Assembly: GCA_013339765.2 (NCBI GenBank)
Contig: CM023453.1
Location: forward strand, 30,217,968-30,281,967
Direction: 5' to 3'
Length of the DNA: 64,000 nt
From: Haemaphysalis longicornis
Lineage: Eukaryota > Arthropoda > Arachnida > Ixodida > Ixodidae
Part shown: one piece after another, positions 1 through 12,300 of the stretch
Numbering within the stretch: the stretch's first letter is position 1
Layout: every line of letters starts with the position of its first letter
The notes under the pieces: generated by a model
Database searches by the model: none
Told to the model about the DNA's origin: nothing
What the model saw: only the letters and a program-made list of their open reading frames with translations
Translations under genes and position numbers: made by a program

Positions 1-375
1 ACAGAAATTTTCATAGGTGGACCGTAGCACATAGAATGTACATACAGCTTGCTTATGATCGTTGCAACTGATTTTTGGAGAAATAGAACTAATAATTTTT
101 TTTCGAATAAGAAAACGTTCAGTCTCTGTGTTTAGCTATTTTCGCTTACTTCTTGTCTGAAGCGTAATGATGAAGCTTACGTACTCGAAACAAGCGGCTC
201 TTCGAATAACTCTCTTTAACACACCGCCTGCGTATATACAGAGGTGCTTGATGTCTCTGGAATATCTGGGTAAATTGTAGTTTTGGAAAGAAATCGCCCA
301 TATCCAGGTTGCCGTGACGGTCATCGTGGTGCCTCCGGTATGCTTGAGTAAGAACTACAGGTGCTGTTAATGCAG
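1..375. other. Intronic or intergenic sequence left of the frameshifted exon
   Basis: AT-rich sequence ending in the acceptor at 374-375. I see no further SLC13 exon and no repeat I can name. Confidence 0.4.
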
Positions 376-544
376 GATCATGTTGGGTTTCATGCTGACC
401 ACCATGTTCATGTCGACGTGGATTTGTAACACGGCCACCACGCCATGATGATGCCCATTGTGGACGCCGTACTCGCCGAAGTCATCGACGCCGATTACGA
501 CCCTCTCATGCTCGCCGAAGTTGGCGCCTATGAGACGGAAAAAG
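376..544 (+). pseudogene. SLC13-family exon (first SNT-motif region) with a 1-nt deletion
   Basis: After a tgcag acceptor (AG at 374-375) the first reading frame gives LGFMLTTMF, then STWICNTATT, the membrane segment that carries the first sodium-binding SNT-type motif of SLC13 transporters. It aligns codon for codon with the copy-2 exon at 63667-63809 and enters in the same phase. Between the ACC ACG codons and ATG ATG ATG CCC ATT one base is missing (near 442-444), so the frame hits tandem TGA stops; the downstream frame continues as MMMPIVDAVLAEV. The 3' limit is uncertain: a GT at 545-546 would leave the same phase (one base over) as the copy-2 exon. SNT reads CNT here. It lies 5.7 kb before the intact exons of copy 1, so it is either a dead exon of that gene, an unused duplicate, or an assembly error. 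Confidence 0.75.
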
Positions 545-787
545 GTGCCCCGCTCTCTTTCTGTCTGCCTGAGAGTTACGAATGCAGTCAGCCATTTCGG
601 CCAAAGTGACCACGAATGGGGGCACGACGTCCCAAAGCAACGCCGCCTGTATAATATTGCCTGTCGTGTCACCGGCGTTCCAATAGGAACAGTAGGGACG
701 CCTAGATCGGCCGCTCACCGCGGTGCGGTGTGCGGAAGCGGGTGTCCCGAATTACGACACCGCTGGAGCTTGACGCGCACCTTTTTT

Positions 788-1250
788 TTATGGCGATAGT
801 AGACCCGATGTCACGAATAATGCATTACATGTATAAGTTAACTCCCGTTTCGCGAAGAAACGCAAGGACAGATGGGTTGTGGGGTCCCCATATCCACTGA
901 TGGAGGTCAGGTGGTCTGCCAGGGTGGAAGCCTGTGCATCGAAGGTGTCGTGTTCTGGCCGCTTCCAATGAAGGAAACGTTCATAGCAGGTGCTCTGTGT
1001 CCGCATCTTCGCCAGAAGCCGTACAGAAAGGGCAGTTCTTTGCGAACGGGGCATGGTAGCGTGGAGGCCACTCCGGGTCACAGCGGGAGAGAGGGCTACA
1101 CCAACACGAAGTCCTCGTAGCAATACCTCCTCCCAGCGAGCGAGTCTACTACGGCGGTCCGTTCCATACGGTGGAATTAGGGCTCGTGTGACGCGACGAA
1201 GATCTTCTTTCTGTTGGAGAAAGTTCTGGGGCATCTATTGTCGGTAATGG
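788..1250 (-). mobile_element. Decayed C-terminal end of a non-LTR retrotransposon ORF2
   Basis: The minus-strand reading contains RWEEVLLRGLRVGVALSPAV. This is the arginine-leucine block that precedes the cysteine/histidine region at the C-terminus of RNase H-bearing LINE polyproteins, and it resembles REEVVLHRLRINVAY at 55.96 kb in this window. The cysteine block after it is frameshifted. The stretch from about 1250 to 1620 on the same strand may be the decayed RNase H part but is too damaged to support. Likely a fossil fragment. Confidence 0.5.
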
Positions 1251-3380
1251 CAACGGTTGTGGAACGAAAGCAGGGTGACAGGCACTATGTGCCGCAATGT
1301 GAGCGGGGAGCGTATTTTGCCGGAACCACGAGAGCCGAAGAGTACAGGGGTACGTATCCAGTATATCATGAATGTCCCTCGAGATAGCGGAGTTGTTATT
1401 TGCTCGACGTAAATCACGTATGACCGCCGTGGAGTCGTATACATTTGTAAAGCAGTACCGCCAGGGGCTTGAAGAGCAGGAGTTAGCGCTAGCTTTACAG
1501 GGAGACACCGAGAAAACATGGACGCGCGGGAGCGCCATTTTGCAAAGGCTGTTGAAATCCTGTAAATTGTTTTTTATTGTTTCCGCAAGGCGGCGCTGCA
1601 AAGCGGTTCACCGCCTCATAAGGGAGCATGGGGTTAGGTGGACGGGAGCATACGCGAAGGCTAGCGAGGTTACCGCGCGGTAAAGAGCACGAGAGAGCAA
1701 CAGGAAACAGCGGAAAGTGGCTGTTTCTCTATTTTCGGCTGACGCGATAGGAAACGTTATACAGGTGGCGTTGCCCAAAGACAAACTTATATACGAAGAG
1801 TAAGCAAACAACAGCATCAAATGACTGGTTGTGGTTGGTGGTCTCTATTTATGACGTCAGAAAACGTGCACCTCAGTGATGCTTCCCTTCCCTTGCACCC
1901 ACGTTTCCAGAGCCAGGACACGCGGCACTCGTTTCGCGAAAAAACGGCTGCCGCCGCGGTGCAGAATGCTGTGCCGTCTTTGCCGACCGATGAACAAAAA
2001 AGGGGAACCACGTCTTTTTGTTCACCAGTCGATAAAGACGCCCGAGCAATCTGGAGACTGCTGCCGTTGCGAACCAAGGGCCGCTCTTGCACAACTACGG
2101 TGCGTTCTGCGCATGCGCTCTCCTCTTATCTGCGTAAACAGCTGTCCGGAGCCTGGGTGGGCGCCGATGGCCGCCTGCGTTGTTCGTTGAACACATTTAC
2201 GACCACTGTGGCTCACTCGCTGTATTATCCGCTCCGGACAGCCGTACATTCTTACGCGGCTTTCTCTTTCCGCCCGTCATATTTTTATCACGGCGCGAAT
2301 GTCTATTGTTTGCTGGAATGAAATGGAGTGGAAGGCAAGGTAGACGTGGACAGGTTAGACTTAGCGTTATTGGTGAAACGGTATGATTTGATGGAAGCAC
2401 AGACCTAAATATGGCGACACAAAAATGGCCAATAATCTTTTCTTGTGAAAGCTTTCGAATGCCTTAAATGAGAATATAAACCTTCTGGACCAGTAGTCCA
2501 GGAATTTGGGCAACGAATTAAGGAAGTCAGGAGTCGCATATCACGTGGCGCGCAGGTTCTTTTCATTCTTTGCCAATACTCTCAGTGTAAACATGCCATG
2601 TTTGCGTGTGTGCTTATGGGTCTGTGGAAGATCTTGGCCCTCCTGATGTAACTAGCAGCCTTTTGCCATTTCTGACCAATTCTCCCACGCGTACCCAGAT
2701 CCCATCGGCATGCATTGTGTTTAAATGCACGCAGAGGCAAGCAACGACATGCTTTTATGTCCACTTGCTTTTTCCATTTTCCGTGAGAGCTACAAGCCAT
2801 GATGACTGTTTCATCCGCTTCCTGCATGGACCTTATAACAGGCCATAAATTTTGTTGAAAGAAAGGCAGTGCAGTTAGGCCTCGTTGCCAGCTATAATCG
2901 TGGTCGAGTGTTAAGACTCCGTCTTCAGAAGCAGTGTGACCAGTGTTAAATAGCCAGAGCTTGCAAACTAACATCGCCGCATCTGCGCTGAAGGATTCAC
3001 GCACATAAAAATTTCAAGATGGGATGGGTATATTGCTAAATGCATTCCATGCCTAAGGTATATAGCTAAGCATACACGACCACGAAGATAATTGTCTACC
3101 ATTTAGGAAAATATTTATGTGTTTTGTCACCTGCATGCTTTTCTTTTCCAGACAAACCGAAGCAGCTGAACCGCACGACCAGTGGAGAAAGCTCAGAAAA
3201 GAATTACAAGTAAATAAACATTTTCTACGCCAAAACTGGGTATTAAAAACTCAAACATAAACTTCCTGCTAAAGTTCTGCCATCGATTTAATTTTTTGGT
3301 ACGTGGTGCTATCTGAATTGTGAGAAACTACCGAATAATATCACTAAAATTACAAGATACACAAATCCGGTTAATGAATG
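1251..3380. other. No supported gene
   Basis: Moderately GC-rich from about 1820 to 2330, including a CRE-like TGACGTCA at 1852-1859, then AT-rich. Open frames at 1821-2321 and 2582-3004 have no recognisable domains, low coding character and no splice context. Probably intronic sequence of SLC13 copy 1 or old repeats. Confidence 0.35.
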
Positions 3381-3755
3381 CCTTTATGTTTCCCAGTCAA
3401 GAAGTCCTGAAATAATGGCAAGCAGCGGGGCCTGTAAGCGCAGGTAGTACAGGGCAATGACGTGTTTTTTATCGCTAATCTCGTAAAAAACTGCTCTTTG
3501 TGAGATACTCTTTGCAAGGCCGAGGCCACACTGGATTGTACAGCGCTCTTCGTATTCGTATAACGGGTCGAACAGACCACAGCTCCTAGAATATATGACA
3601 TCCACACTGTTACGATTATTTTTAACGACACGCGATTGGTAATACATTTTCTCCTCCGGCCTGCACGTTTTGACCACAATAGGTTGAATTTTATCCTTAA
3701 AAACGTAGCTACCAAGGGTGGCACACACATCTCTTCGGTATTTTGAAAACATCAC
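3381..3755 (-). CDS. Hypothetical 123-residue ORF, unrecognised
   Basis: A minus-strand frame starting at an ATG (3755) reads a plausible, non-repetitive protein with about six cysteines, including VKTCRPEEKMYY, YSRSCGLFDP and EERCTIQCG. The cysteine spacing could suggest a small secreted protein, but there is no signal peptide at this start and no family I can name. A second overlapping frame of similar length on the same strand lowers the coding support. It sits inside the region expected to be an intron of SLC13 copy 1. It could equally be a chance ORF or an exon of an unrelated gene. Confidence 0.2.
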
Positions 3756-3806
3756 AAATTTTAAACAGCTGTTACTGATCGTTCTGTCATAAACTGTGAG
3801 TGTTAA

Positions 3807-4249
3807 AGGGACCCTGCAACACTTCCGCTAAACACTTTAGACCTTTCCTTCGCGTCTGGAAGCACTGCGAAAGCTATAGTTAACGCCAGCACGGAGCGAC
3901 CCTGCGAGATTTCCTCGCCATAGCAGATACGCCTTCCGTTTCAACTTTGCTTTTGTGGCTGTCTTTTTAATGTGACTACCGAATGCGTTCATGGCCGCAA
4001 CTGAAGCAAAACCGTCCAATAGCTGCTACACCGCTGTAATGACGTCATTCCAGTGGTCTAAGAACGTCAAGACCGGGAAAGAGAGAAAAATTTGTTGAGC
4101 AAGTTTCAAAGTTATCTGATGGGCATAGATCATTGATTTCTGGCTGAGGTACTTTGCGACCTCCTAATCTAAGTACTCGATTTGTTGGTTGGGCACGTTC
4201 TGTAAGAATTTAAGATTCTGAAAAAGTTCAAAAACGTGTTGCAGGGTCC
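3807..4249 (-). mobile_element. MITE with TTAA target duplication (piggyBac-type ends), copy 1
   Basis: The element is bounded by AGGGACCCTGCAACAC at the left and GTGTTGCAGGGTCC at the right, which are inverse of each other. TTAA lies directly outside on both sides (3803-3806 and 4250-4253). A second copy in opposite orientation is at 34286-34962. TTAA duplication plus short terminal inverted repeats is the hallmark of piggyBac-superfamily insertions. There is no transposase, so it is non-autonomous. Confidence 0.75.
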
Positions 4250-4798
4250 TTAAGGCAAGGTGTGAGCTTTATTCTTTTTATAGGTGCAATTTGAACGTTA
4301 AAACTTAATCTTGGAAAAACGGTGAAGCAAAGATTCAAGTGGTCTTTCTCGCACTGATTGCAACGCGCACTTGTGTTGTACTTTAGACTGATGTGGTTCT
4401 TCGTGGTTGTAATGCCAAGTATTCATGCTGTCAGCGCTTGCACCGTGAACACTGTAGCTATTTCTTTCGAAGTACATGCCCCATTACGCAGTCTGCTCAT
4501 TTTTTCGTAATGAACGTGAACTAATCCGTTCGATCCTTCGTTATTGCGTTGGCTGCTAGGCATCGTGCCTAGTCAGGACTTGCAGGGTTGCTCTAATCCG
4601 CAATACCCCAGCCCCGTGGCCTGCTTTCAAAGAAGTCCCTGTAGGTCGTCTTCACCTCAGCGCACCGGAAAACCAATTGAAGTGAGCACGTGTGCAAATA
4701 CGGCGAATGACGAAGCCAAACGTATGATATCACTGAAAAAATGGCAGCATCTACACTCCGTGGATGATGGCGAGGGTGCGGAGTACGGGGACTCGAAA

Positions 4799-4921
4799 TT
4801 GATTGATTGTAGGGTTTAACGCACCGACGCAACGCAGGCGATGAGGCGCGCCGTAGTGGAGGGCTCCGGATTAATTTTGACCACCTGGGGATCTTTATCG
4901 TGCGCCGAAATCTCGACATCC
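4799..4921 (-). repeat. tRNA-derived SINE (Ruka-like), truncated
   Basis: Contains the core shared by the SINE copies of this window: GGGTTTAACGC, then the gccgtagtggagggctccgg block, ACCACCTGGGGATCTTT and CGAAATCTCGACA. The tRNA-related head (right end) is missing. The left end carries the short attgattg tail typical of the family. Confidence 0.7.
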
Positions 4922-4940
4922 AAGTTGCGCCCCGACCGTC

Positions 4941-5012
4941 ATTCGATTTGAGCCGTGGGTTGCACCTTGCTTATTCCCTAAATGAAACTGCAACTCACGG
5001 CTCAAATCGAAT
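4941..5012. repeat. 24-bp inverted repeat with 24-nt loop
   Basis: The arms at 4941-4964 and 4989-5012 are reverse complements with a single mismatch (left arm begins ATTCGATTTGAGCC, right arm ends GGCTCAAATCGAAT). It lies directly after the truncated SINE and would fold as a stable hairpin. Confidence 0.8.
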
Positions 5013-5029
5013 TTCGCTTGATTTTCGCT

Positions 5030-5280
5030 TGATGGTGGTGGACGCGGACGGACATTGGGAGGTCCTAAGGTACTCCGCACCGTTACAGGCGAGGGAGTAA
5101 GCCGTTTGACTCTCGGGTCGGTCGTAGCCCAGTGGGTAAGACGACTGACTAAATCTGTCTGGTCTACCAAACACAGGCTGGAATCCTTCCGGTGCCTGTG
5201 TGATTTTTGCGATTGTAAATGCTATGCGCACGGATGCGGACGGACGGACATTGTGCGGTCATAAGATACTCCGCACTTAA
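5030..5280 (+). repeat. Two tandem copies of a second tRNA-derived SINE family
   Basis: A pol III A-box-like TAGCCCAGTGGG is at about 5126-5137 and a B-box-like GGCTGGAATCC about 50 nt further on, followed by a tail ending in GATACTCCGCAC at about 5266-5277. The same tail (GGACGGACATTG then TACTCCGCAC) precedes the head at about 5045-5081, so a 5'-truncated copy lies directly upstream of a nearly complete one. The B box has two departures from consensus. Confidence 0.6.
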
Positions 5281-5285
5281 AAAAA

Positions 5286-5968
5286 GTACCGTAATTACCC
5301 GATTCTAACGCGCACCTTTTTTCCGGAAAAATAGACCGAAAAATCGCATGCGCGTTAGAATCGGATACGAAACCGAAACTGGCGAAACAGCTGAAATTTT
5401 GTTCCACCCATCGCCATCGCCATCTCAACATAGCGTCAAAGCTTTTAACAACAATTTTTCGGATCTAGGCGCCTAGGCTTTACTATCGGCGTTCACATAA
5501 ATCGTCAAATTATCCCACTTGCGCGCTTGATAACAGCAATGGCAGCAGCGGCAATGAAGGTGCGCCGCTTCCACGGCTTACGAGCGGCTCCCACGCATTC
5601 ACGTGTGGTTGGCTGAGTACGCCTCTGGAGAAGCTCGCGGGATGGGCGTGCGAGGCGTGGGCCACGATCCCATCGAACATGGTTGAACGTTCGTTCAGGA
5701 GTGTGGCATCTCGAACGCGCTTGACGGCACCGATGACGAGATGTTGCGGTCAGCGGAAGGCGACAAGGAGCTCTCGGAGAGCGACGAGGTGTGAGATCAG
5801 TGAGATTACTTCGGGAAATAAATCGCATGTTTCTCACGCATTCGTTTTTCTTGCTCGCAAAGTTCCTTGCACGTTGCAATCGGAGGTGCAAGTTTTTCCA
5901 GTTTCTTGCCTGGAAAATCGGGTGCGCGTTAGAATCGGGGGCGCGTTAGAATCGGGTAATTACGGTAC
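5286..5968. mobile_element. Non-autonomous DNA transposon with perfect 28-bp terminal inverted repeats
   Basis: The 28 bases at 5286-5313 (starting GTACCGTAATTACCCG) are the exact reverse complement of 5941-5968. The interior is about 630 bp, GC-rich, with a second inner GCGCGTTAGAATCGG at both ends. Its minus-strand frame 5505-5891 shows basic, arginine-rich sequence with no DDE transposase motif. The outer ends resemble those of the element at 53418-53952, so the two probably belong to one superfamily, which I cannot name with certainty. Confidence 0.75.
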
Positions 5969-6249
5969 GTGTGAGCAGGAACAATACGCAAGGCGTGTAA
6001 GGCGTCTTGCATTGCGCAAAGTCCCTGAGCAGATGTCCTTTTACGCCAACTGAATGCTCTGCCCCGCCACTCGTCGCATATGCACACGAGGCCACTTCGA
6101 TTGGTCATTCCGCGGCTTTGTGGTGAAGACACCCTACCGGGACTTTTTAGAGTGTGGGCTTCATAAAGAGAGGCGTTGTTGCCGGATTACTCTGATAAGA
6201 TCGCTGTGGGGACTCGCAGGGCCGCGCCGCTGCCCAGCCGCTCTTGCAG
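5969..6249. other. Intron sequence before the first intact SLC13 copy-1 exon
   Basis: A block at about 6118-6150 (GTGAAGACACC then GGGACTTTTTAGAG) is an imperfect inverted match to about 4630-4665, so an old repeat pair may bracket the SINE/TIR cluster. No coding exon seen. Confidence 0.35.
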
Positions 6250-6399
6250 CGTGCGAAGCGAGGACGTGGCCAAGCAGAGGGCTCAGAGGACTCTCAGCAA
6301 GAGCCTCTACCTGAGCGTGGCCTTCGCGGCCAACATCGGCGGCACAGCCACTCTTACCAGCGCGGGCCCCAACTTGATTCTGAAGTTCGTCGTCGAAGA
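6250..6399 (+). CDS. SLC13 copy 1 exon with IGGTATLT motif
   Basis: Starts after the pyrimidine-rich acceptor ...gctcttgcag (AG 6248-6249); a second in-phase acceptor at 6218-6219 would add ten residues. Reads through a basic cytoplasmic stretch (SEDVAKQRAQ) into SLYLSVAFAANIGG, TATLTSAGPNLIL. This is the substrate-proximal loop of SLC13 proteins, where GGT-T-T-PN is conserved. Donor GTGAGT at 6400; exits in phase 2. Confidence 0.85.
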
Positions 6400-9300
6400 G
6401 TGAGTGTGTGTCCCCCGCCATTGACAGCTTCATCATTACGCTTCTTGGCTGTCTACTTTTTTTTAAGAACGGTTGTATTGACTAAAATATATCTTCAAAC
6501 AACTTGAGGGAGGAGAATGCTCTAAGAGGAAGCCGATCAGCTATGTATATCTGGCTGACTTACCGCGGGATTCTAAAGGTATTTGCGGTTTTCTTTTTCA
6601 ACAAGTCGCACGGCGAGCTCACCAGTTGTCTAAAATGCATTGCATTTCAAGTCATCCGTCTATTTATTGTCACCTTGCCTCAGTACATTTTCCCCGAAAT
6701 TGGTTTACACGTAAATTTTAGAATGTTGTTCAGTAGAGTTCGAAGACAGCCAAGCTATCTCTCGAACGACGACGGATTCTGCTTACGACGAATTCCACAG
6801 AAAATATTGTTCAAAGTAGCCTTGCTGTGTTCAAGTTCAAGGCGGCCGCTTCCTTTATGCGGCGTATCGCGTTTGCTATTGTTTTGTGAGTTTCTTAGCA
6901 GTCTGCCTTTCGAGAGAAATAGATCGCTATGCCACTGATCGTGGTTATCGAGCATTACATTCACGCTAAGGCAGTAAGCTAATTGGAAAAGCGAGTGACA
7001 CCAAGCATGGAGACGTGAAGTGACCATGGCGAAAAATGAGGGCTACGAACCTACGATTCCAGCTTTTGTACGGCGACCTTCATTCGCCACTAGAAACAAT
7101 CGACGGAAGTTGAAGAACGCGATGTAGTCTAAGTTCATCCACAGATAAATACTAATGTGGACCGATAAGCGTTGTAAAATATCGAACTGGATTTAGATTT
7201 TTTTGTGTTTAACTGCTTGAAACGTCAGAAAGTTCAAATTTGCCACACATATAAAGAAGACGTCATTACGGGCGCTAGATCGAGCAGCCTTCTTCATATT
7301 CACGCATATTCCACCCTTACGTGCACTGTAACCACAATTTCTGAGGACAACCTACGTTCCATCGCAATGAGTGGTTGAGGAGACGAACGGAAATTCCCCA
7401 AACCAGCTCCGAACCTTACCGCTAACGGACGCCAGCCCAGGTTCTATACAAACAGACCAATATTTTAGCATTTATATTCTACACGTAGTGTAAAGCGAGG
7501 TCAAAGCTGATGTTTCGTGTTTCTTGTTTTATAGCGCTAAAAATTGCTCGCCGCTATTTTGTATGCTTTGTTGCCGACCGCAGATTCTACGGAGGCCTTC
7601 CACCAATTGACTACGCAAGCTGGTTGGTGTTCTCAACGCCTGGAGTTGTCATCAGCGTCTTCGTAGTGTGGGCCGCTTTTCAGATCCTATATCGCAACAT
7701 GGGGTGAGTGCACGCAAGCTAATACGTGCTGGCATAAACACGCAATTCGTTTGTAGCACATACATGGCCACCGTTACGAGTGGTTTGTGCACAAAAGCTT
7801 CAACCGGTTTGCGCCTGGCGTGGTGTCGTATGGGAGCGACAGAATTTGTGTCGAAACAAATCTTTCGCTTAAAAACGGTGCTCCCTCTTTTTTTCTTGAC
7901 TCAAAATAGCGCCTAGTTTTGCGGGCATGCACATAATGAACCCGGTTCAAAGTCCTATGTGTGAACTTTTTTGTTTCCCAGGGCGGTGGGCTTGGAGACA
8001 AAAGGTCATGCAGCGAAGAAGGTCATCAATAAGAAGTACGACGAGTTGGGCCCAATAAGGTAAGCACATTCTTTCAACTGTACGCTCTATAATTCTCTGC
8101 GGTTCGAAAAAGAAACAAAAACACGTTAGCTACGTTCGAACTATTGGATGACGCTGTGCACTTAGATCTGAGAGCTTAACTGTTGGTAATTGATTGCTAT
8201 TACTCTTTCAATATGGCGCACGCCACAGTGGTGTGTCGATGACCCTCATTAGTTATTGTACCTTCACAAATGTGCGTAAAGTAAATTTATTTGATATTTG
8301 CTTCTATAATAATTTGTCTGTACCATGGGTTCATCGAAAGTATCTTTACGGGTGCCTTAGAGCCTGATTCTGTAAATTAGGGCCAACGACCTTTCGTACA
8401 GTTTGGTGAAAGAACTTAGTGTCTTCTGATTGCTTCGGTTCTTTCTACAGCTTCCACGAGTTCGCAGTACTGGTGATGTTGGCGTCGCTAGTCCTGCTGT
8501 GGATGTTCAGGGACCCGCACTTTGCAAGGGGATGGGCCACCTTCTTCGGAGACGTGTGAGTCTGGGACGCCATGTGTGTTGAACCCTTCGTTCGTTGTTC
8601 CTTTAAAAAAATATTTAAGTCAAAGCTCTAATAATAATTATTATCCGCAAGTATATGTGATCTCAGCTCAAAAACAACCCTAATCTTGCATCTGTTCGGT
8701 CACAGTCACAGTCACGACTGCATGAGAGTTTATTTATTTATTTATTTCAGATACTCTTATAACCAATTGGTCATTATTGAGGGGACTGGTACAATGTCCA
8801 CAAATAAAGCAGTTACAGAAAGCGGAGAAGCATTCGCAATTAGATGAAAAAAAGAAAGATGGCGCAAATACACAACGATGCAGATTACTTACAGGAAAGA
8901 AATAAAGTGAGCAACGCGCACGAATCATCAATTCGAACAATAAAAAATAAATAACATGTGTTTTCCCGGCGTCTCCTCCTCCATCTCTTCTTGAGCAGCG
9001 TCTTTTGAGTTGCACTACAAATTACACTAACTTTGTTCTCCCGGTTACGTTTTATGGTTTTAGTTCGTGCAGTCCTGCATTAGTACCAAAATTTCCATAG
9101 CCCTTTTTTTGTTACTGGTCGGTCACGAATGGTTGTGTCATGCACGGTTGCGCATCTGCAAAGCAATAGCTAAACGCAAAGTGTACCGCCGCGTTCTGTC
9201 TGCAGGAAGCCCAAGGACGCGACGGCTGCCTTGTTCGTCGTGTTCTTCCTATTCGTGATCCCATCGGACCCTCGAAAAGTGGGCTCCTGTTCGACTCTGC

Positions 9301-12300
9301 TCACATGGGACGTGGTTCAGAAGCGCCTTCCCTGGGGCGTCGTGCTGCTGCGAGGGGGAGGGTTCGCCATGGCTGAAGCTACGAACGTAAGCAAACCGGC
9401 GCGTGCTCATCAGTCTTGTCCTGGACACGTGCACTGCGTCATAAACAACGCGTTTACTTTGGTCTTCATTGATGCGTTCGAATGCGACCGAAGCTCATTT
9501 AAAAATGGTTGTGAAGAAAGGTGTACGAGCCAAAGGCGTGAAAAAAAAAGGCCCCTTCAATTCTAAGGTATGAAAATTCGTCCAACGCCAATATTATCAC
9601 AGCGTTTCAGTTACGTTTGCCGCATATCCTAGACCCGCGCTACTGGGCATTTAAACCCGTTCTTTTAAAAGCAGGTTTTAGTTTCGCCCCAGGTTCTACA
9701 ATTTATGTACCAAGAAGTGTACGTCATTTGCATTCGTGTTCATGCAACGTTAGTTTTTCACTGATTTCGTATCTGCTTTGTTAATAGCAAGGAGAGATGT
9801 CGTCCTGCAATGTAACGGACGGACCGAGTATGTAAACGGGGAAAAGCGTAACCACGAGTGTTTTGTACTTCCTTTTGTTACAAGAGAAAAATAAAAATTC
9901 CTTTGTTATCTGCTACTTATAACCATACTCGCAACTAGTAAATCAAGGTTTTCTTCGGCAATAAAACGTGGTGTTGGTTGCGTTGGTTCATAATTATGAA
10001 AAGAAGGATTAACGAAGTAACTCGCCACTGGTGTGTTGTGAAATCGGCGTGCACATATATAGTAAGTATACATAGTGTGTGCATATATACACACGCATAG
10101 ATATAGTGTGTACATATATACACATACGCACACATGAAATTATTACAAGCATCCCGTCGGTGCACATATTAAACACACAAAAAAATTGACGCAGCTTGCA
10201 CCAGTGGGGCAATGCTGAAGAAATGTCACAGCTGACGCCCCCTCTCCCTTCCACGGAGAACCGGCTGTTGCGCCTCACATGGATTTTCGAACTTGTCGCT
10301 GAAGGTTCTCCATGACTGCCAGGCCCGTATTGCTTCGTCCGCAACCTTTCAGATCTCTCCCAAAGTGGCCCGTGCTAGAACTTGCGGCAACCGTCGGCTT
10401 CGAGAACTCAAAGTCTGTAGCGCGAACTCGGCGTCTGTGCTACCCACTTCAGGCGCGAACGCACGTAAACTGGCGAGGAGAAGAGCACGCGATAGATCAC
10501 GCCGCGAACGCTGGGCAAAGTGTTCTCGAAGGTCGAAGTGGCCGACACCAAGGGCGCTTCTCTCGAGGCACACGCTCATGCGCGCTCGGTATTTTTTCTT
10601 GGTATTTTTTCTGGTAACGCTATACGGTGGAACAAAAAACTTAAACAGCTCTGCTCTTAAACATTATCTCTAAAGGCACATTCTTTGGCTTTGATCGACG
10701 ACTATGGCTTGCTCCTTAATTAGGCTTTCCCATCGATTAAGTGGATCATCGAATAAGATTAAATGGCTAACGTTAATTTGGGGTCTTCGAGGTAGCTTTT
10801 GATGAAAATACTGTCAGAAATACCCACATTTAAGTCCGAGCAGTTGAGTGCAGATGCGCTTGAACTAAAAACCACTCCCGTGTGCAGGGTGTACTTAAAT
10901 CTTGACCTTCCCCTTCAAAACTGTGTCCGCAGGTGTCCGGCCTTTCGCGGTGGATGGGCCACCACCTGTCTTCTTTCGGCTTCCTGTCGCCGCAGTACAT
11001 CATACTGGTCGTGTCCGTCATCGTGGCCTTCATTACCGAAGTGGTCTCCAACTCTGCCACGGCCACTATCTTCCTTCCCATAATGGCACAGCTGGTACGG
11101 GCTGAAGGAATTCGCGTTGTTGTGTGCCGTGTCAATGTGCTCTTCGGGATTGCGTGACCGGTTATAGCTGTAGCCGCCAGCAATTCGATGCGAATGAAGC
11201 AAATGCATGCGACAGCGAGTGTAGATGTTTGTTTCGGATGTATATTCTGCAGAAACAATTGCACATCAACTACTTACCAGTAAAGGGCAGCTACATGGAG
11301 CCGCGATAATTATCGTCAATTTTATGTCACATTTATTGCCTTCTCATTATATTAGATTGAAATATTCGGTTGTAATTACTAACATCGCTCAGTTTTATGG
11401 TTATATGTCTGCTTCTCACAATAAATTAACAAATAAAAGTCAACACTAAGTTGACAGAATTTATTTACATTACTTGACAGCGTTGGAGAGAATAGTCTTA
11501 ATGAAAACGCTTTCCAGGAAGACGAAACGTATCCCGCAGCAACATATGTATGCCCCCTGATTTGTGGAACTAAACTTGCTGAGGCCTACAGTATAACTGC
11601 ATCAGAAATAACACCAAAACAGTTTTTATTGGGTTTTTGAGCGCACCTGCGAAATTTTGGAACTGCCGACATCGAGGGGGTTGCATTATGTCAACTCCAA
11701 TTTGAATCCAGTTGCTTTAAAACCACACAGCCTCGGAAATGGCTCTAGATTTAGGGTGCCTTACTTTCATCTAAACGGATTTAGATGAGAAGTAGTGGGC
11801 GTAATTGTTGGCCGTACTCAAGACAGGGCAGGACGTTGCCACTGGATTGCAGACAGCGCTCGTTTACGCAGGCAACCGACCTCCACATGAACCCACTGAT
11901 GATCATCGTGCCCGTGGCGCTGTCCTGCTCTTTCGCCTTCATGCTGCCTGTCGGCACTCCTGCCAACGCTATCGTCTCCAGTCACGCCAACATCTCCCCG
12001 GCCGAAATGGTGAGGATCCATTAGAATGACCTCTGCTGTCCTTAAAGATGGCAGGCGTTATTTTTACGATAGAAAAAAAAAGAACTTGCATAAACGGGTA
12101 AATACTTGGAAAACAGTGGGGGCTGCCAATTATTATTCCTTCGTAAGAATGTACCTGTCAGTGTAACCAAATTCAGGGATATGTCCCTAAACGTAGGGAG
12201 GTAACAGCCAATGCATGCTAACGGGGGTGACTGCCGGGGAAAAAAATTGGCGCTTAACTAATCAGTCCCATTAAAAGAAAAATTAGGTCAGCTCATGACA

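Noticed and set aside
5115..5200. Stand-alone tRNA gene
   Set aside because: The B box deviates and the sequence continues into a tail shared with the upstream copy, which marks it as a SINE.
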